From Anthopleura xanthogrammica (taxonomy: Eukaryota > Cnidaria > Anthozoa > Actiniaria > Actiniidae), in contig OZ025206.1 in the NCBI GenBank assembly GCA_964019055.1, positions 16,155,291-16,219,290 on the forward strand: a DNA stretch of 64,000 nt. The letters run 5' to 3'. A program made the translations under genes and the position numbers. This document shows, one piece after another, positions 34,301-43,880 of the stretch. The notes under the pieces are model-generated. The model was not told the origin of the DNA. It saw only the letters and a program-made list of their open reading frames with translations, and ran no database searches. Each line of letters begins with the position of its first letter. The stretch's first letter is position 1.

Positions 34301-34479
34301 AGGATTGTTCTCTCGACATTGGCCCAGTGTTTGTCACGGTAACTCAGAAATGTGAAATGATCTCCTATTTGGAAAGATAGTGGATTAGCGCCATCACTAA
34401 AGCAGACATCAGCAGCATTGAAGTCTTTTATTGCTTGTAGCTGTCGACCTTTGAGCTTGCTCTTATTTTGGCAGCTCAT
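22323..34479 (-). CDS. SH3 - coiled-coil - C2HC finger - PX - BAR-like sorting-nexin-type protein
   Basis: 18 coding exons, minus strand, high to low: 34479-34123, 32498-32404, 29591-29519, 29023-28943, 28825-28757, 28614-28547, 28093-28016, 27445-27355, 26993-26855, 26440-26391, 25928-25878, 25780-25667, 25205-25127, 24979-24921, 24591-24541, 23526-23446, 22923-22771, 22421-22323. They join in one frame of 595 residues. An SH3-like domain lies at 14-85 (AIKDF, LSFQIGD, W52, GIIPTDYV). A Glu/Lys-rich coiled coil covers about 123-205. A zinc-finger-like set is C240-x2-C243-x11-H255-x3-C259. The PX domain at about 280-384 includes EVHRSEAHFEWL, the proline-rich IVPPL and FQRFLSRICSH. Residues 385-595 are helical, like SNX-BAR tails. 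Phosphoinositide-dependent endosomal membrane binding is inferred. I do not recognise a named orthologue. Start: first ATG in frame. A non-coding first exon may end at 34698, where GTGAGT follows. Confidence 0.75.
22552..22715. mobile_element. MITE with CAGGGCTTGAAATAG termini, intronic
   Basis: Inverted ends cagggcttgaaatag and ctatttcgagccctg. The interior repeats the words gcctgcca and tttgcctg. It lies between the last two coding exons of the sorting-nexin-like gene. Confidence 0.7.
24161..24265. mobile_element. Short hairpin MITE, AAAGCCGCAGCTACACGAGC termini
   Basis: aaagccgcagctacacgagc...gatttt is mirrored by aaatcgcttgtgtagctgcg...tctta. The ends resemble those of the larger elements at 49769 and 57167 in style. 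Confidence 0.65.
24370..24475. repeat. CAGCTGACA-word dispersed repeat
   Basis: Contains tgaccagctgacacatgtcg, ctggcaatcagctgaccagt and gatcaacac words. The same vocabulary recurs at 7528-7570, 7944-7970, 48968-49055, 50775-50945 and 60650-60735. Confidence 0.5.
24742..24883. mobile_element. MITE with CAGGGGTGTAGCCAGG termini
   Basis: Inverted ends caggggtgtagccagg and cttggctacgcccctg, with a second inner pair gacccaag/cttgggtc. Intronic. The ends recall, but are not the same as, the CAGTGG family. Confidence 0.7.
25969..26141. mobile_element. MITE with CAGTGGSGTAGCGAGG termini, copy 2
   Basis: Collinear with 1453-1660 over its full length (for example tttttttctttgatgttaat, gccgtaatt, cctagatcctgggtc). 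The left end is decayed to ggcatagcgagg. It lies in an intron of the sorting-nexin-like gene. Confidence 0.75.
26608..26830. mobile_element. Foldback element, ~100-bp highly similar arms
   Basis: The left arm starts ccccttcacagttccctgcg and the right arm ends cgcagtaaactgtgaagggg. Pairing continues over about 100 bp, broken only by a few substitutions and a 5-base insertion (ttagc). The short loop is ATT-rich. It ends about 25 bp from the PX exon 26855-26993. Confidence 0.8.
27031..27151. mobile_element. MITE family 1 (AGCTCAATTTGGAGG), copy b
   Basis: agacccattgcagca...gaatgcagctcaatttggag pairs with cttccaaattgagctgcttt...gacgtct. It lies about 38 bp from the acceptor of the PX exon 26855-26993, on the side opposite the foldback at 26608. 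Confidence 0.8.
27435..27690. repeat. ~81-bp tandem repeat containing the exon 8 splice acceptor
   Basis: About 3.2 copies, with starts at 27435, 27516, 27597 and 27676 (periods 81, 81, 79). On the minus strand each unit contains ccttacag followed by GCCTAGCACAC, the exact acceptor and first exon bases of the PX exon (27445-27355). The fourth, partial unit has TATAG instead of ACAG. Confidence 0.92.
28142..28342. mobile_element. MITE with 30-bp perfect terminal inverted repeats
   Basis: The first 30 bases (ttactgctattttcataaac...) are the exact reverse complement of the last 30 (...gtttatgaaaatagcagtaa). The interior has no coding sequence. Perfect ends suggest a fairly recent insertion, in the intron before the C2HC exon pair is completed. 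Confidence 0.85.
29244..29421. mobile_element. MITE with CAGGGCATGAAATTAAC termini
   Basis: cagggcatgaaattaac at the left and gttaaattcgtgcct at the right are imperfect inverted ends. The middle has several cta-gc / agctagt-type words. Intronic. Confidence 0.5.
29640..32400. other. Large intron 2 of the sorting-nexin-like gene
   Basis: About 2.8 kb of intron between coding exons 32498-32404 and 29591-29519. It holds the foldback at 30357-30680 and otherwise AT-rich DNA. I see no exon-like frame with matching splice phases and no RNA gene. Confidence 0.5.
30357..30680. mobile_element. ~325-bp inverted-repeat element
   Basis: agtgcgactactttaactgg...cacttagacag pairs with ctgtctaagtg...ccagttatagtagttgcact. 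The arms extend further through gaatgaaaacaatgcattcc and its inverse. Confidence 0.7.
32651..32795. mobile_element. MITE with 27-bp near-perfect inverted ends (partner 3934)
   Basis: tagagtgcaaacaatatatc...cgtgaaa is repeated in inverse at 32769-32795. The whole element is close to a palindrome around a TAATAAATAGTAC-like centre. Confidence 0.85.
33132..33283. repeat. Inverted copies of a CATGCTTTATTACTG word
   Basis: tccattcagtaataaagcac at 33138 is the inverse of catgctttattactggaagg at 33257. A third, direct copy (ccatgctttattagtg) is at 33007. It lies in intron 1 of the sorting-nexin-like gene. Confidence 0.45.
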
Positions 34480-35745
34480 CTTTGGATTTTCATACGATTC
34501 CTCGAATACTTTCAAGTCAATGTCGTGATCATGGAAGCCACGAGTCACTTCATGATGCAAACCGGAGTTTAGAAAAACGTAACTCTCAGCGTCTTAACCA
34601 CAAGTGATACTACAATGATCTCTCTGTTATGTTGTGCTTGGATACAGCTGAGAGCACAAGAACAACTGAGTGAAAAGCATGATTGAACAATACTCACCTT
34701 TAGTAGAGACTTGGCTTGCCGATGGACCGACGTACGACGTCCCAAGACTAAATATCCCAGCGTACTTAGCGGAATAGCAGACGGCCGACCGGAAATAAGT
34801 GAACCACACCAACTTCCGTTTTCTTCGCCGCTGTCTCACAAATATCCATATCCGAATGCATATCTAATCCATATAGGGTCTGGGTGTGTAGCAAGAGTGT
34901 GGTACAATTTGACCATGAAATAACGGTGAAAGAAAAGATACAGTACTGTATTTAGACAAGCCTGTGCATGCAGTTACCACCTACCCCTCCCCCCAATTAC
35001 TTATCCCCAAGAAAAATTGGACAGATGAAGAGGTGTAAACAGCGGTCAAAAAGGTGAATTTTTTTATTGTATATCCCTGCTTTGGAATTCAACTTATGTT
35101 CTGAAAACTGCTAATGTGAATTATGAATAGCTATTTCTGTAGTCTAGGAGACCTAACTAGGCCTGGCTCTGGCTTCACTGCCATCAAAAGACAGACTGAC
35201 GAGGTCAAAGAGTAAAAAAAGTGTGTTAACCATAAATAGGCTTTTTGACTTACTTCATATAAAGGCACTCTAGCAAATAACTAGCAGGATGCAGGACATA
35301 TTGGACTCTGGTTAATTTTGCTGTCTGTGTTTTAACTTCCCTAGTTTTAATCGTTACAAAAAATGTGACGATACCTTTATTGAATACTGCAATACTAGTA
35401 TAACAATCATCAGCTTTAATTTAATAGATCAGTTTGTTGGATGATTGGTTCCTCCTGGGTATCAAATTGAATACCAAACTACTGGAGGCCAATGGGTCAT
35501 GACCCCCTCAGATTCATTCCAATTTTGAACTAAAATAATATTGTCTGGAACCTTCTTCTTTGAAGTGAAGTTTTATTAATCCATATCTGAAGACCTTAGA
35601 ACCCTCGCTAAATCCTGGTAGTACCCTGGTATATAAATTTGTGTAGTAACCAAGGACAACCAAAAAGTCTTAATGTGATGGTCTGGGCTCCCTGTGTTTT
35701 AGTTTTCCATGACGTAACAGCCCATCCTCCCCACATCAAAACAAC
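34480..35745. promoter_or_regulatory. Divergent spacer between the sorting-nexin-like gene and RETREG
   Basis: 1.27 kb between two divergent starts. On the minus strand, CTAAAG|GTGAGT at 34693-34700 could end a non-coding first exon of the sorting-nexin-like gene. TGACGTAA, a CRE/ATF-like word, is at 35710-35717, 29 bp before the RETREG ATG. No other gene is seen. Confidence 0.5.
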
Positions 35746-38700
35746 ATGGCCACTAGAGGAGACGAACCTGATAACACTACCCAACAAAACATCGATGATG
35801 AGTATCTACAAGACCCCGATCCGCACCAAAAACGGGTAGAAGTCTTCTTCAAACCTCTAGAAGCCAAATGGGATTTCATAAGAGACGTTTTGTTGTGGAA
35901 AAAACCAGTTTACTCGCTCTGTATTTTCATTGTTGTCAACGGAATTTTCAGGTACATTTGAACCCTTTCTCGTGACGTAGTGTGAAGTGTGCGTTTAAAA
36001 GTCTCTAATTTCTCGATATTATTATTTCTAGCTACTTTGCAAGCGGAAATTTTCGTTTGTTTTTAATTGTTAACGCGTTATTGGGGTTGTGTCTTTGTTC
36101 GGTGGACATTCGAAGTAAAGTGGCCAGTGTTCTCGAACAAGGTAAGTTTATAAGCCAATATAGAATGTATGTATGTATTGCGAAGAATTTCTTTATATAA
36201 GCTATGACACTTATGAGAACCATGCTAACCCCATCTGCTCGATGGTTTCAACACTAATAAACCTCAAACTCGGCTACTTTTATTTTCAGCTGGAATAACT
36301 CCAGAGGAAAGAGAAAGGTAAGATACAGGAACTGATCTGAATCGACTGAATGTCAACTCAGTATCATTATTGTTTTTGGTAGCGTGTCGATTTGTTATTG
36401 CAAATAAGCATAATATATGGATACATAGATAGATATCCACGTATTGACTTACAAATAAGCGTATTCCAAGGCGTTTGATTCTTTTTTCTAAGTACTAATT
36501 AAATAATCAAGAATGTTATGCAGTGTGATGATCACAACAGCCATGATATTGAACTAATTATTATACTTACTAATTATTTGCCTAATAAAGAGTAAAACAT
36601 AATTGTTTTTCCTTCCCTCCTTCCTTCCTTCCTTCCTTTCTTCGTTTTTCTTTCTTTCTTTTTTCCTTTCTTTCTTTCCTTTCTTTTTGCTCTTTCATGT
36701 ATCCTTTCTCATGTATTCCTTTTGTTTATTTGAAAATTAAGATGTGCTTTCATACATCTGTTTCAAATATGGGTTTAAACATGAGCTGATGTCAAATGCT
36801 ATGAAATTATTCTTATTCATATTCTCACTTATGTTTGTGGTCATATTTATTTACTTATTTATCTTTTTGATTCCTATCAGTTATGAAGAAAGTCTAATCT
36901 TTCAAAGATTTTGCTACAAAATTGCTCTAATTTGGGGATTCTCAGAACTTCAGCTTTCAAACCTGAAGGAGCTCAAGAGGAATAGCAAACGAAAGGTAGC
37001 TTTTGAAACACTAGTATTTAATACCATACAGCTATATAGAGTTATCACAATCAGACTTGTGTTTGAATGTTTTGTCACAACGGTTGTATTTTGATTCTTA
37101 TTACCACATTTTATGTATTCACATACATAAACTTCTATGCGTTGGCTTTTTGCTGCCAAACAAGCTTTAAGGAGGCTCGAATGGGTTTCGCTTGAACGAG
37201 CAAGAGCGCTCTTAAATTACAAAGCACTGAATCATTTAAACTTTGAAATAGGAAAATTTTGTCCCCAAAATCTCATACTTAAACTAAAATAACTCAAAAA
37301 CTTGACGGTAATTTTTTTTCTAAACTTTGCATGTGGCTTTTATTTGAGGGTTCGTAAGTGCTAAGAAAAAATAAAAAATTCTGTAATGGGGAACGTCCTA
37401 AAATAAACTTCATTGATTTTTGAGAATTCCTCATTACATTATTTTTTCTTTTTCTGTCCAATCAAAGATTGGATCATGAAGTTAAAATTACTAATCAGGC
37501 AGGTGTGGGATAGTGCTAAATGATTCTACCATTGTATAATCATGCAATTGTTTTGTGTTTCCCCCCAAGTTCTATGCTGTATTGGGTGTCTTTTTCATTT
37601 TGGCATCTTTTGCATACCAATATCTTCCATGGCTGAAAATCTTCTATGGCACCTGTAAGTCTATGTATTCGTATATCATACACCGAATCGAAATATATAT
37701 GGTGACCAATTTGAATAACTATTGTTCTGGACTGACTATAGCCTCTCATACATGTAAAAACACTTTTATGTTTCCACATGAACATGAGGCTAGTCAGTCG
37801 AGAACAATAGTTATTTAAATTGGTTGCCATATTTCGATTCAGTGTATAGAATTTGTATAATTTAATCCAAGATATTGTCACTAAATTATTTATATATGTC
37901 ACACACCTGAGCTATGAGTTGGTCCTTTTATCAAAATATACTTCACTTCACTTCATTTATTTTGCATATTTTTTTTACACAATTAATCTTACATTTGGGA
38001 TTAAATACATAACATAACATTAGCTGCATGATTCTATATGACATATTCAATGACTTGTTTATCTATTTGATTTTATAAAAGTGTTATTTCTGTATTTGTG
38101 GCCTCCTGCGAAGTATCATGGAACACACAGAGTGCTAATTGGAACAATTGAGCCATTCTACCGGCCATTTGTGGTACATTGGCAACACAACCAAACTAAA
38201 AGGCAGAGGAATCAAATCTTGAAAGGTAAGATTGATAAGTGGAGGCTAGTATAATATTATATTAATTTTAATGCATTTCTGCATGCTAAATCATTAATGT
38301 TTAATCTTTTTATGCTTGTCTGCTAAATCTTTATTGACTAACAGAGACCTAGCCTCTGTTGCAGACGTTTGTGCACATATATGCATTGTTCACTTATGTT
38401 TTCATTTGATGATAGCTAAAAAGGGTGAGGATTATGCAGAGGACAGCGAAGAAGAATTCACCAAAGAATTCAATCCAGAACCCCTCAAAAGAAATAAAAA
38501 GAAGCAGGAAACAGCTGGTAAAGAGAATCTTGGTGAAATACCGACTGCTTCAGTTGTAGAAAATAATGTGGTTTTACCACAACAGTCATATGACACAGCA
38601 GATGAACCACCTCTTCCACCTCAGGAACCAATAAAATCACTCCCAGCTGTAACACCAGAGGATGTTTCATTGCCTTCTCAAACAGATTTGCTGCATTTGG

Positions 38701-39642
38701 AATTACCAGACTACAGCGAAGAACACTTTGCTGAAGGTAACAATTATGTAAATCATAAGTTGAGTCTAGAAAAATATAGCCTGTACTTTCATAACTAGTG
38801 GTTTGGATTTGCTTAAATCCTATGCATAAAGAAAACAGTTGAGCTACAAGCAGTAAGGGGTTTTAGCGTGAAGTCGTGGATGTTCTTTTTAATTTTCAAG
38901 ATCTGTGATAATTAAGCATGTTCTAAACATTGTGAATCTCCTTGAATTTGAACGTTTGATAATTTCCATGAGCCATGATCATCCTTTTTTAATCTTTGTG
39001 CCAAGACCTGGCCCTTACTGCCCCTGTACAAGAATTTTTTATAGGGGTGAGGTGGCCGGGGCAATAAGGTGGCCCGTTTGGAGAGGTTGCTTTCCCCTGA
39101 TTTCGATCAAATTGCAAGTTATCCTTCATATTATAATATCTATTAAAACCAAGTTTCATTTGTATGTTCAAGGTCTTGCAACACCAGGTGGATCAACAGT
39201 GAGCTTTAACAGTTTAGCTTCATTTTTACCTATAAACCAAGAATTCCCATCCCTGGCTACAAATGATACTTGGGACCTTGATGATGATGATTTGTCCATA
39301 GGGCTCGAGTTTCCAGATATTGATGACAAAGATTATCATAGTTCAACTGAGTCCCTTAATGCATACGATGAAAAAACTGAAATAAGCTCCCAAAACAAAG
39401 TCTCAAAAGGTTCTTCTCAGCAGAGAGTGACAGGAAGTCAACAGGTCAAAAGGAGGGCAAAGAAACAAACTCCAATGACTTCATCCCAGCAATCAGACAC
39501 TGCAACTGATGGATGTGATTTTGAACTGTTAGATAGATCTGAGATAGATGACATGGATGAAACCATCAGAAACGATGGAAGAGCTGGTGCAGGCACTAGA
39601 TCATCACTTGGGAGATTTGTTGGAAATTTCTTAGGTCTTTGA
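35746..39642 (+). CDS. RETREG: RETREG/FAM134-family ER-phagy receptor
   Basis: A 492-residue ER membrane protein. Coding exons: 35746-35951, 36032-36141, 36290-36317, 36881-36995, 37570-37654, 38082-38225, 38416-38736, 39173-39642. The frame is continuous. A reticulon-type domain has two hydrophobic hairpins, at about 47-88 (VYSLCIFIVVNG...) and 154-198 (FYAVLGVFFILASFAYQYLP then LLFLYLWPP). A helical linker (SYEESLIFQRFCY) lies between them. The long acidic, disordered tail carries the LC3-interacting motif DFELLDRSEID at 452-462 (core F453-E-L-L456), as in FAM134B. The expected role is curving ER membrane and linking it to Atg8/LC3 for ER-phagy. The length matches human RETREG1 (497). Which of the vertebrate paralogues 1-3 is closest cannot be said. 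Confidence 0.92.
36609..36690. repeat. Pyrimidine (TTCC/TTTC)n microsatellite
   Basis: Runs of ccttccttccttcctt followed by ctttctttcttt, in RETREG intron 3. Confidence 0.9.
37673..37852. mobile_element. Hairpin MITE just after RETREG exon 5
   Basis: The arms atacaccgaatcgaaatata...caatttgaataactattgtt and aacaatagttatttaaattg...atttcgattcagtgtat pair over ~70 bp. Only about 18 bp separate it from the exon 5 donor at 37655. Confidence 0.75.
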
Positions 39643-39818
39643 CCTTATTGACCAATGTATATATTAGTCTTGGATTACTCTTGGTCCATCAGAGGACTCA
39701 TTGGAAATGAAAACACCTATGTAATGAGGCCACATTGTTTAGTTCAACTGTTCTCCCATTATAGGCAATTTGTCATTCCCCTGGATGAGCATTGTTCCAT
39801 TATTTTTTCATTTACAAT

Positions 39819-39951
39819 AGACCCCTTGCTTGTGACGTCAAAGCAGCTCAATTTGGAGGACAAAACAAAACAATTTTGATCTCATGAGAATTGGAAACCC
39901 ATCACTTACTCCTCCAAATTGAGCTGCATCTCGGAGTTCTGCAAGAGGTCT
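39819..39951. mobile_element. MITE family 1 (AGCTCAATTTGGAGG), copy c
   Basis: agaccccttgc...agcagctcaatttggaggac and ctccaaattgagctgcatct...gcaagaggtct. It lies about 180 bp past the RETREG stop, probably in its 3' UTR. Confidence 0.85.
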
Positions 39952-40493
39952 CGGGTTATGAAATGGGTGTAAACAGAAGTCAATATGGACTTTTGGTGTA
40001 AATCAAAGAATTTGTAGTCACATCAAGTTGTTTGTCACCTTTTCATATGACATGTAAGGAGTGTTTGTTACAATGATAGTTACAAATGCTCAACGTGGAA
40101 CACTTGTATGCAGGGCTAAAAATGGCTGCTCAGTATATTATCAGTCAGTGGGACCAGTCAAGAGGACTGATTCCAAGAGATAAACAAACAATCATTTTAA
40201 GGGGTGTGCCAGGCAGGTGCAAACCACTAGTTTTAGCCCTGTAAAAGTGTAATTGTCAAGAATGGGAGGACATTTAGTGAGTAAATACCCTAATCTTATT
40301 TTTTTCAAAAAAAATTAAAACCTCACAATTGGGTTGAGTTTTTCCATGTTTTCTAGTTAACATTACACCAGTTTTCCTATTTTCCCTCTAGTTCAGACTC
40401 ATCCTGAACCATATTTATCTTTGAAATTATTAAAATGTAAATTTTCTGTGTACTGGTAATACCTGTGATATTCATATCCAGCAAATTAAAAAG

Positions 40494-40669
40494 TACAGTT
40501 GAACCTCCACTAATGGCCACCTCTACCCAAAGGGCAGGAAATTTTTTCCCCCGATTACCAAAAAGTTCATAAATATACACTAACTGAAACTACTCCACAA
40601 TGGCCACCTATCAACAGCTGCCTCAATTTTTTGTCTCAACAGTGGCCATTGTGTAGAGGTTCAACTGTA
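40494..40669. mobile_element. MITE with TACAGTTGAACCTC termini
   Basis: tacagttgaacctccac...aatggccac pairs with agtggccattgtgtagaggttcaactgta. The ends resemble the element at 20490 and pogo-type elements with TA targets (inference). Confidence 0.75.
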
Positions 40670-40773
40670 CCAGATTTCTTTGCAATTAGACTAGAGCAGC
40701 ACATCCATACATATGTATTCTTCAATCATGTTACAATTTCTTTAATATTTAGCTGTTGAATATAGCCAAACAA

Positions 40774-40907
40774 TAGACCTCTTGCAGCATGTCGGAATGC
40801 AGCTCAATTTGGAGGGCAAAACAAAAGAATTTCAAACTCCTGAGAATTGGAACCTATTGTCTTGCCCTCCAAATTGAGCTGCATTCTGGCATGCTGCAAG
40901 GGGTCTA
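40774..40907. mobile_element. MITE family 1 (AGCTCAATTTGGAGG), copy d, best preserved
   Basis: tagacctcttgcagcatg...gcagctcaatttggaggg and ccctccaaattgagctgcat...catgctgcaaggggtcta give arms of about 45 bp with few mismatches. Confidence 0.88.
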
Positions 40908-41289
40908 TTGGGATTGCTTGGGAGTTTATAGGAACTTATAATTTATGTATAAATAGTTAATTGTTAAGGTGTGGAGTAGTAAACTTTGTATCAATTCTGT
41001 ATATTTTGATGTTAAATTTGATAATGGAAGTTAAATTTGATAATGGAAGTTAAATAAATAAAAAGGTCAATTGTAATCTTTAATTTTTGGAGTGGATTCT
41101 GAAAACCATGATACTGGTGTGTAATTACTGTGAATCTTATCATGTACCACAGTACTCTACTGGATTCACACAGTGAGTTAGATTCAATCGCATGTTTTTG
41201 GTCTCCATTAACATTAGTGCCCCACTATGTTGTACCAGGATGAGAGAGAACTACTGTAGTTTGATGAAGGCCAAGCTTGTACCAAAAGG

Positions 41290-41423
41290 TAGTCTGATTT
41301 TGATTAACAGGATGCATTGTGGTCTAGCCTCATTACAAACAACGCCATATAAGGCATAGTGAACAAAAGATGTTTGTACCAAAGCTAGACCACAATGCAT
41401 CATGTTCATTATCTCAGAAGTCT
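41290..41423. mobile_element. Hairpin element
   Basis: ggatgcattgtggtctag at 41308 pairs with ctagaccacaatgcatc at 41383. The flanks agtctgatttt and aagtct extend the pairing loosely. Confidence 0.6.
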
Positions 41424-41435
41424 TATTCCCAGCTT

Positions 41436-41768
41436 AATCATATCCATTTTGAAATCATTAGCAAATCCTGCAATCTGATTGGCTACAAAGTGTGCGATTT
41501 AAGCATTAATCGCACTATTTTGAATCATTAATTGCATCATTTTGTCAATCAATCACTTTTGAAGCTACATATAACTGTTGAGCATTTGAATATATTAAGT
41601 TTCAAAATGGATATGATTAATAGGTAATAGAACTGAGTGTTTTGCAATTTTGGGCTGAAATCACACTCGTGATTAACAAATTGCACTCCCGCTACACAGT
41701 CGTGCAATTTTGTAATCACTCTTGTGATTTCATCCCAAATTGCACTCCACTCAGTTCTATTACCATTA
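41436..41768. repeat. Two adjoining inverted repeats
   Basis: aatcatatccattttgaaa at 41436 is inverted at 41599-41618. Immediately after it, aataggtaatagaactgagt at 41619 is inverted at about 41750-41768, with inner gaaatcacactcgtga and its partner. They could be parts of one complex element. Confidence 0.6.
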
Positions 41769-41828
41769 TTTATACTTGTGTGATTTACAAACAAAATCCT
41801 ACACAGTGGTTTGAAGGTTGAAGGTCAA

Positions 41829-41834
41829 TTTATT
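41829..41834 (-). terminator. Polyadenylation signal of RPL37A
   Basis: TTTATT on the plus strand reads AATAAA on the minus strand, 42 bases after the RPL37A stop. The short 3' UTR is as expected for a ribosomal protein gene. Confidence 0.6.
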
Positions 41835-41875
41835 ATACAACATCATGTCGTTGACATATTGTAGTTACAAGTTAT

Positions 41876-43597
41876 CTAGGTCTCTTGCATATCCCTAAGA
41901 CGACGAACAGCACTTCTGACAGTTGCAGCAGCAGTTGTGCTGAAGAAGGAAGGAACAAAATTATTTTAATACAAAATTATCCATAGCTCCATTCTTTTTG
42001 AGCAAAAATATAATGCTCCTAGTAGATATCAATCCTCTACATGTTCAATAACAGGTTTTGAGAGCTGAGGCTTGTTTGAAGCAGTACACTGCATCAGTCT
42101 CCCAGTTAGCATTCGTAGTATGTACTACTTACCTGACGACCCATGCACCTCCAGCCACAGTCTTTCCACATCCCTTGCAGTGCCAGATTCCAACACACTT
42201 CCTCTTAAGAGTTTCCTATTCAATAGTAGTGACAACTGAGTTTAGATCCTTTGAAGAATCGATATGATTTTTACATAATCTAGAAAGATTGAGCTAGTAA
42301 AATAGGTTTATTTAGTTTGATGTACTTGTTTTCTCATTTCAAACCACAACATTCCCTTTGCAATTCTTCAAGGTAAAATAACTTCACTTCCATTAAGTTT
42401 GAGATCAGAAAACATGACACCCAAGATACTTTTTATCAAACAGACTAGCAGTCAATAGCCTACATGTTAGCCCAATATGCAGGTAAGAGGTCTAATCTTT
42501 GTAGTATAAACAATCTACTTTGAGAGTGATATTACTAACAGACGTATAGTAGTGTAGCCAATCAGAAAGCATGATATGTAGTAGTAGACACTAATTCCAT
42601 TGTTTTCTTTTGTTTTACTTTGACTACTACCCACTAATTATACAACATTGTTGCATGGTGCAAATACAATTCCTCTAGATTGTTCATAGCAATAAGTGAA
42701 ATACATTTCCAATACTGCAATTTGATTATTTGACCAATAGAGCCCCAGACAATGGGCTATGGTTTCTGTCAATCAAAAGATCATAACTTAACTTAATTTT
42801 ATAGACAGAAACCAAAACCCCAAATGGCTCAAATATCTGGGACTAAAGCTATTAAAATAGTTGTCGAAAATGGCAAGAATGTTTATATATTCTTTGACTA
42901 TGGCATTTTGAATCCAACAATGTAGCAAGAAAAACTGTGAAAAGGTTGCCCCTTGAACATTTAACAATAAAACTGATCAATCCAAAACATCCCTGCTACC
43001 ATACATGATGCCATACATGTGAGAGAGAAGATTCCAAAAATGAAATAAATCAACATTTGTGCCTAAGGGATGCTGGAGGGATGAGACAGGGATGGCAAGC
43101 CATTATAATAAGTATATATCTTACGTATATACATAGTGACAGATTCCAAGAAAATTATTCTTTTACATGATTTATCACCAAAATAAGTTATCATCAAGCT
43201 GATCAAGACTTTATATCCAGAATAAACTTGCAGTAAGTTGATGATATTCATTTAGCATAACGTATGTGCTAGATTTAGTCAAGAGATCACTTATGAAGAA
43301 CTCACTTTTCCACAGAAGAAGCATGTGTATTTGGAGTGCTGGGTAATTTCGATCTTCTTGATCATTTTTCTTAGCGAGGCACCATAACGAGTACCATATT
43401 TTCCGACAACTCCAACCTTCCTTGTTCTTTTGGCCTACAACAACCACAGTTATAATCGAGAATTAAAATCATCAGAATGGATAAAAACTCAAATAAATTG
43501 CACCAGGGCATTAAAGATACACTTAGATATCTGATAAAATAGTATTTTTAGCGTGATGATCTTTATTATCTAAGATTTAAATGGATTTTCTTACCAT
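41876..43597 (-). CDS. RPL37A: 60S ribosomal protein L37a (eL43)
   Basis: A 92-residue zinc-binding protein of the large ribosomal subunit. Coding exons on the minus strand: 43597-43595 (the ATG alone), 43434-43306, 42215-42133, 41939-41876. The sequence opens [19 protein letters not shown], then has KYTCFFCGK and [15 protein letters not shown], giving a C4 zinc ribbon (CxxC twice). It ends [12 protein letters not shown]. The length equals the family norm. The pyrimidine-rich tract (ctccctctctatttctttcg on the minus strand, 43628-43647) fits a TOP-type start site. The gene is head-to-head with PSMC3IP, 283 bp between starts. Confidence 0.97.
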
Positions 43598-43880
43598 GGC
43601 TAGTTCTGGCTGAGAATCGGCCACCGAAAGAAATAGAGAGGGAGCATCCGGGAACTTTGACGTAAAATAAAGGCCCGCGATCGCTGGTCAGGGGTTATCA
43701 CATTTGGTGAAATGGTATATAAAACCCTACCCAGCGCGCCACAAATAGAAAATATATATATTTCCCGGGAATTTCTGAAATTATTTTACTTCCCAAAAAG
43801 CCTTCCGTTTTGAATGAAAGAAAACTCCCTCATGTTCCAATTTGTCAAGAAATAAAAGAATTAGCCTCTTTTACTTCAAC
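43598..43880. promoter_or_regulatory. Bidirectional promoter RPL37A / PSMC3IP
   Basis: 283 bp. The TOP-like pyrimidine tract for RPL37A is at 43628-43647 (minus). A CRE-like TGACGTAA is at 43658-43665. A TATA-like TATATAAAA on the plus strand is at 43716-43724, about 160 bp before the PSMC3IP ATG. Functions are inferred from motif and position. Confidence 0.6.

Larger units (their letters stand above)
39643..41875. other. Convergent intergenic region, RETREG to RPL37A
   Basis: Contains two family-1 MITEs, one TACAGTTGAACC element and further hairpins (41290, 41436, 41620). The first clear AATAAA after RETREG is at about 41051-41060, so its 3' UTR may run through the MITEs. No gene is seen. 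Confidence 0.55.

Noticed and set aside
38905..39172. Upstream extension of the RETREG last-exon frame (MIIKHVLNIV...)
   Set aside because: This is intron; the acceptor at 39171-39172 and the splice phase place the exon start at 39173.
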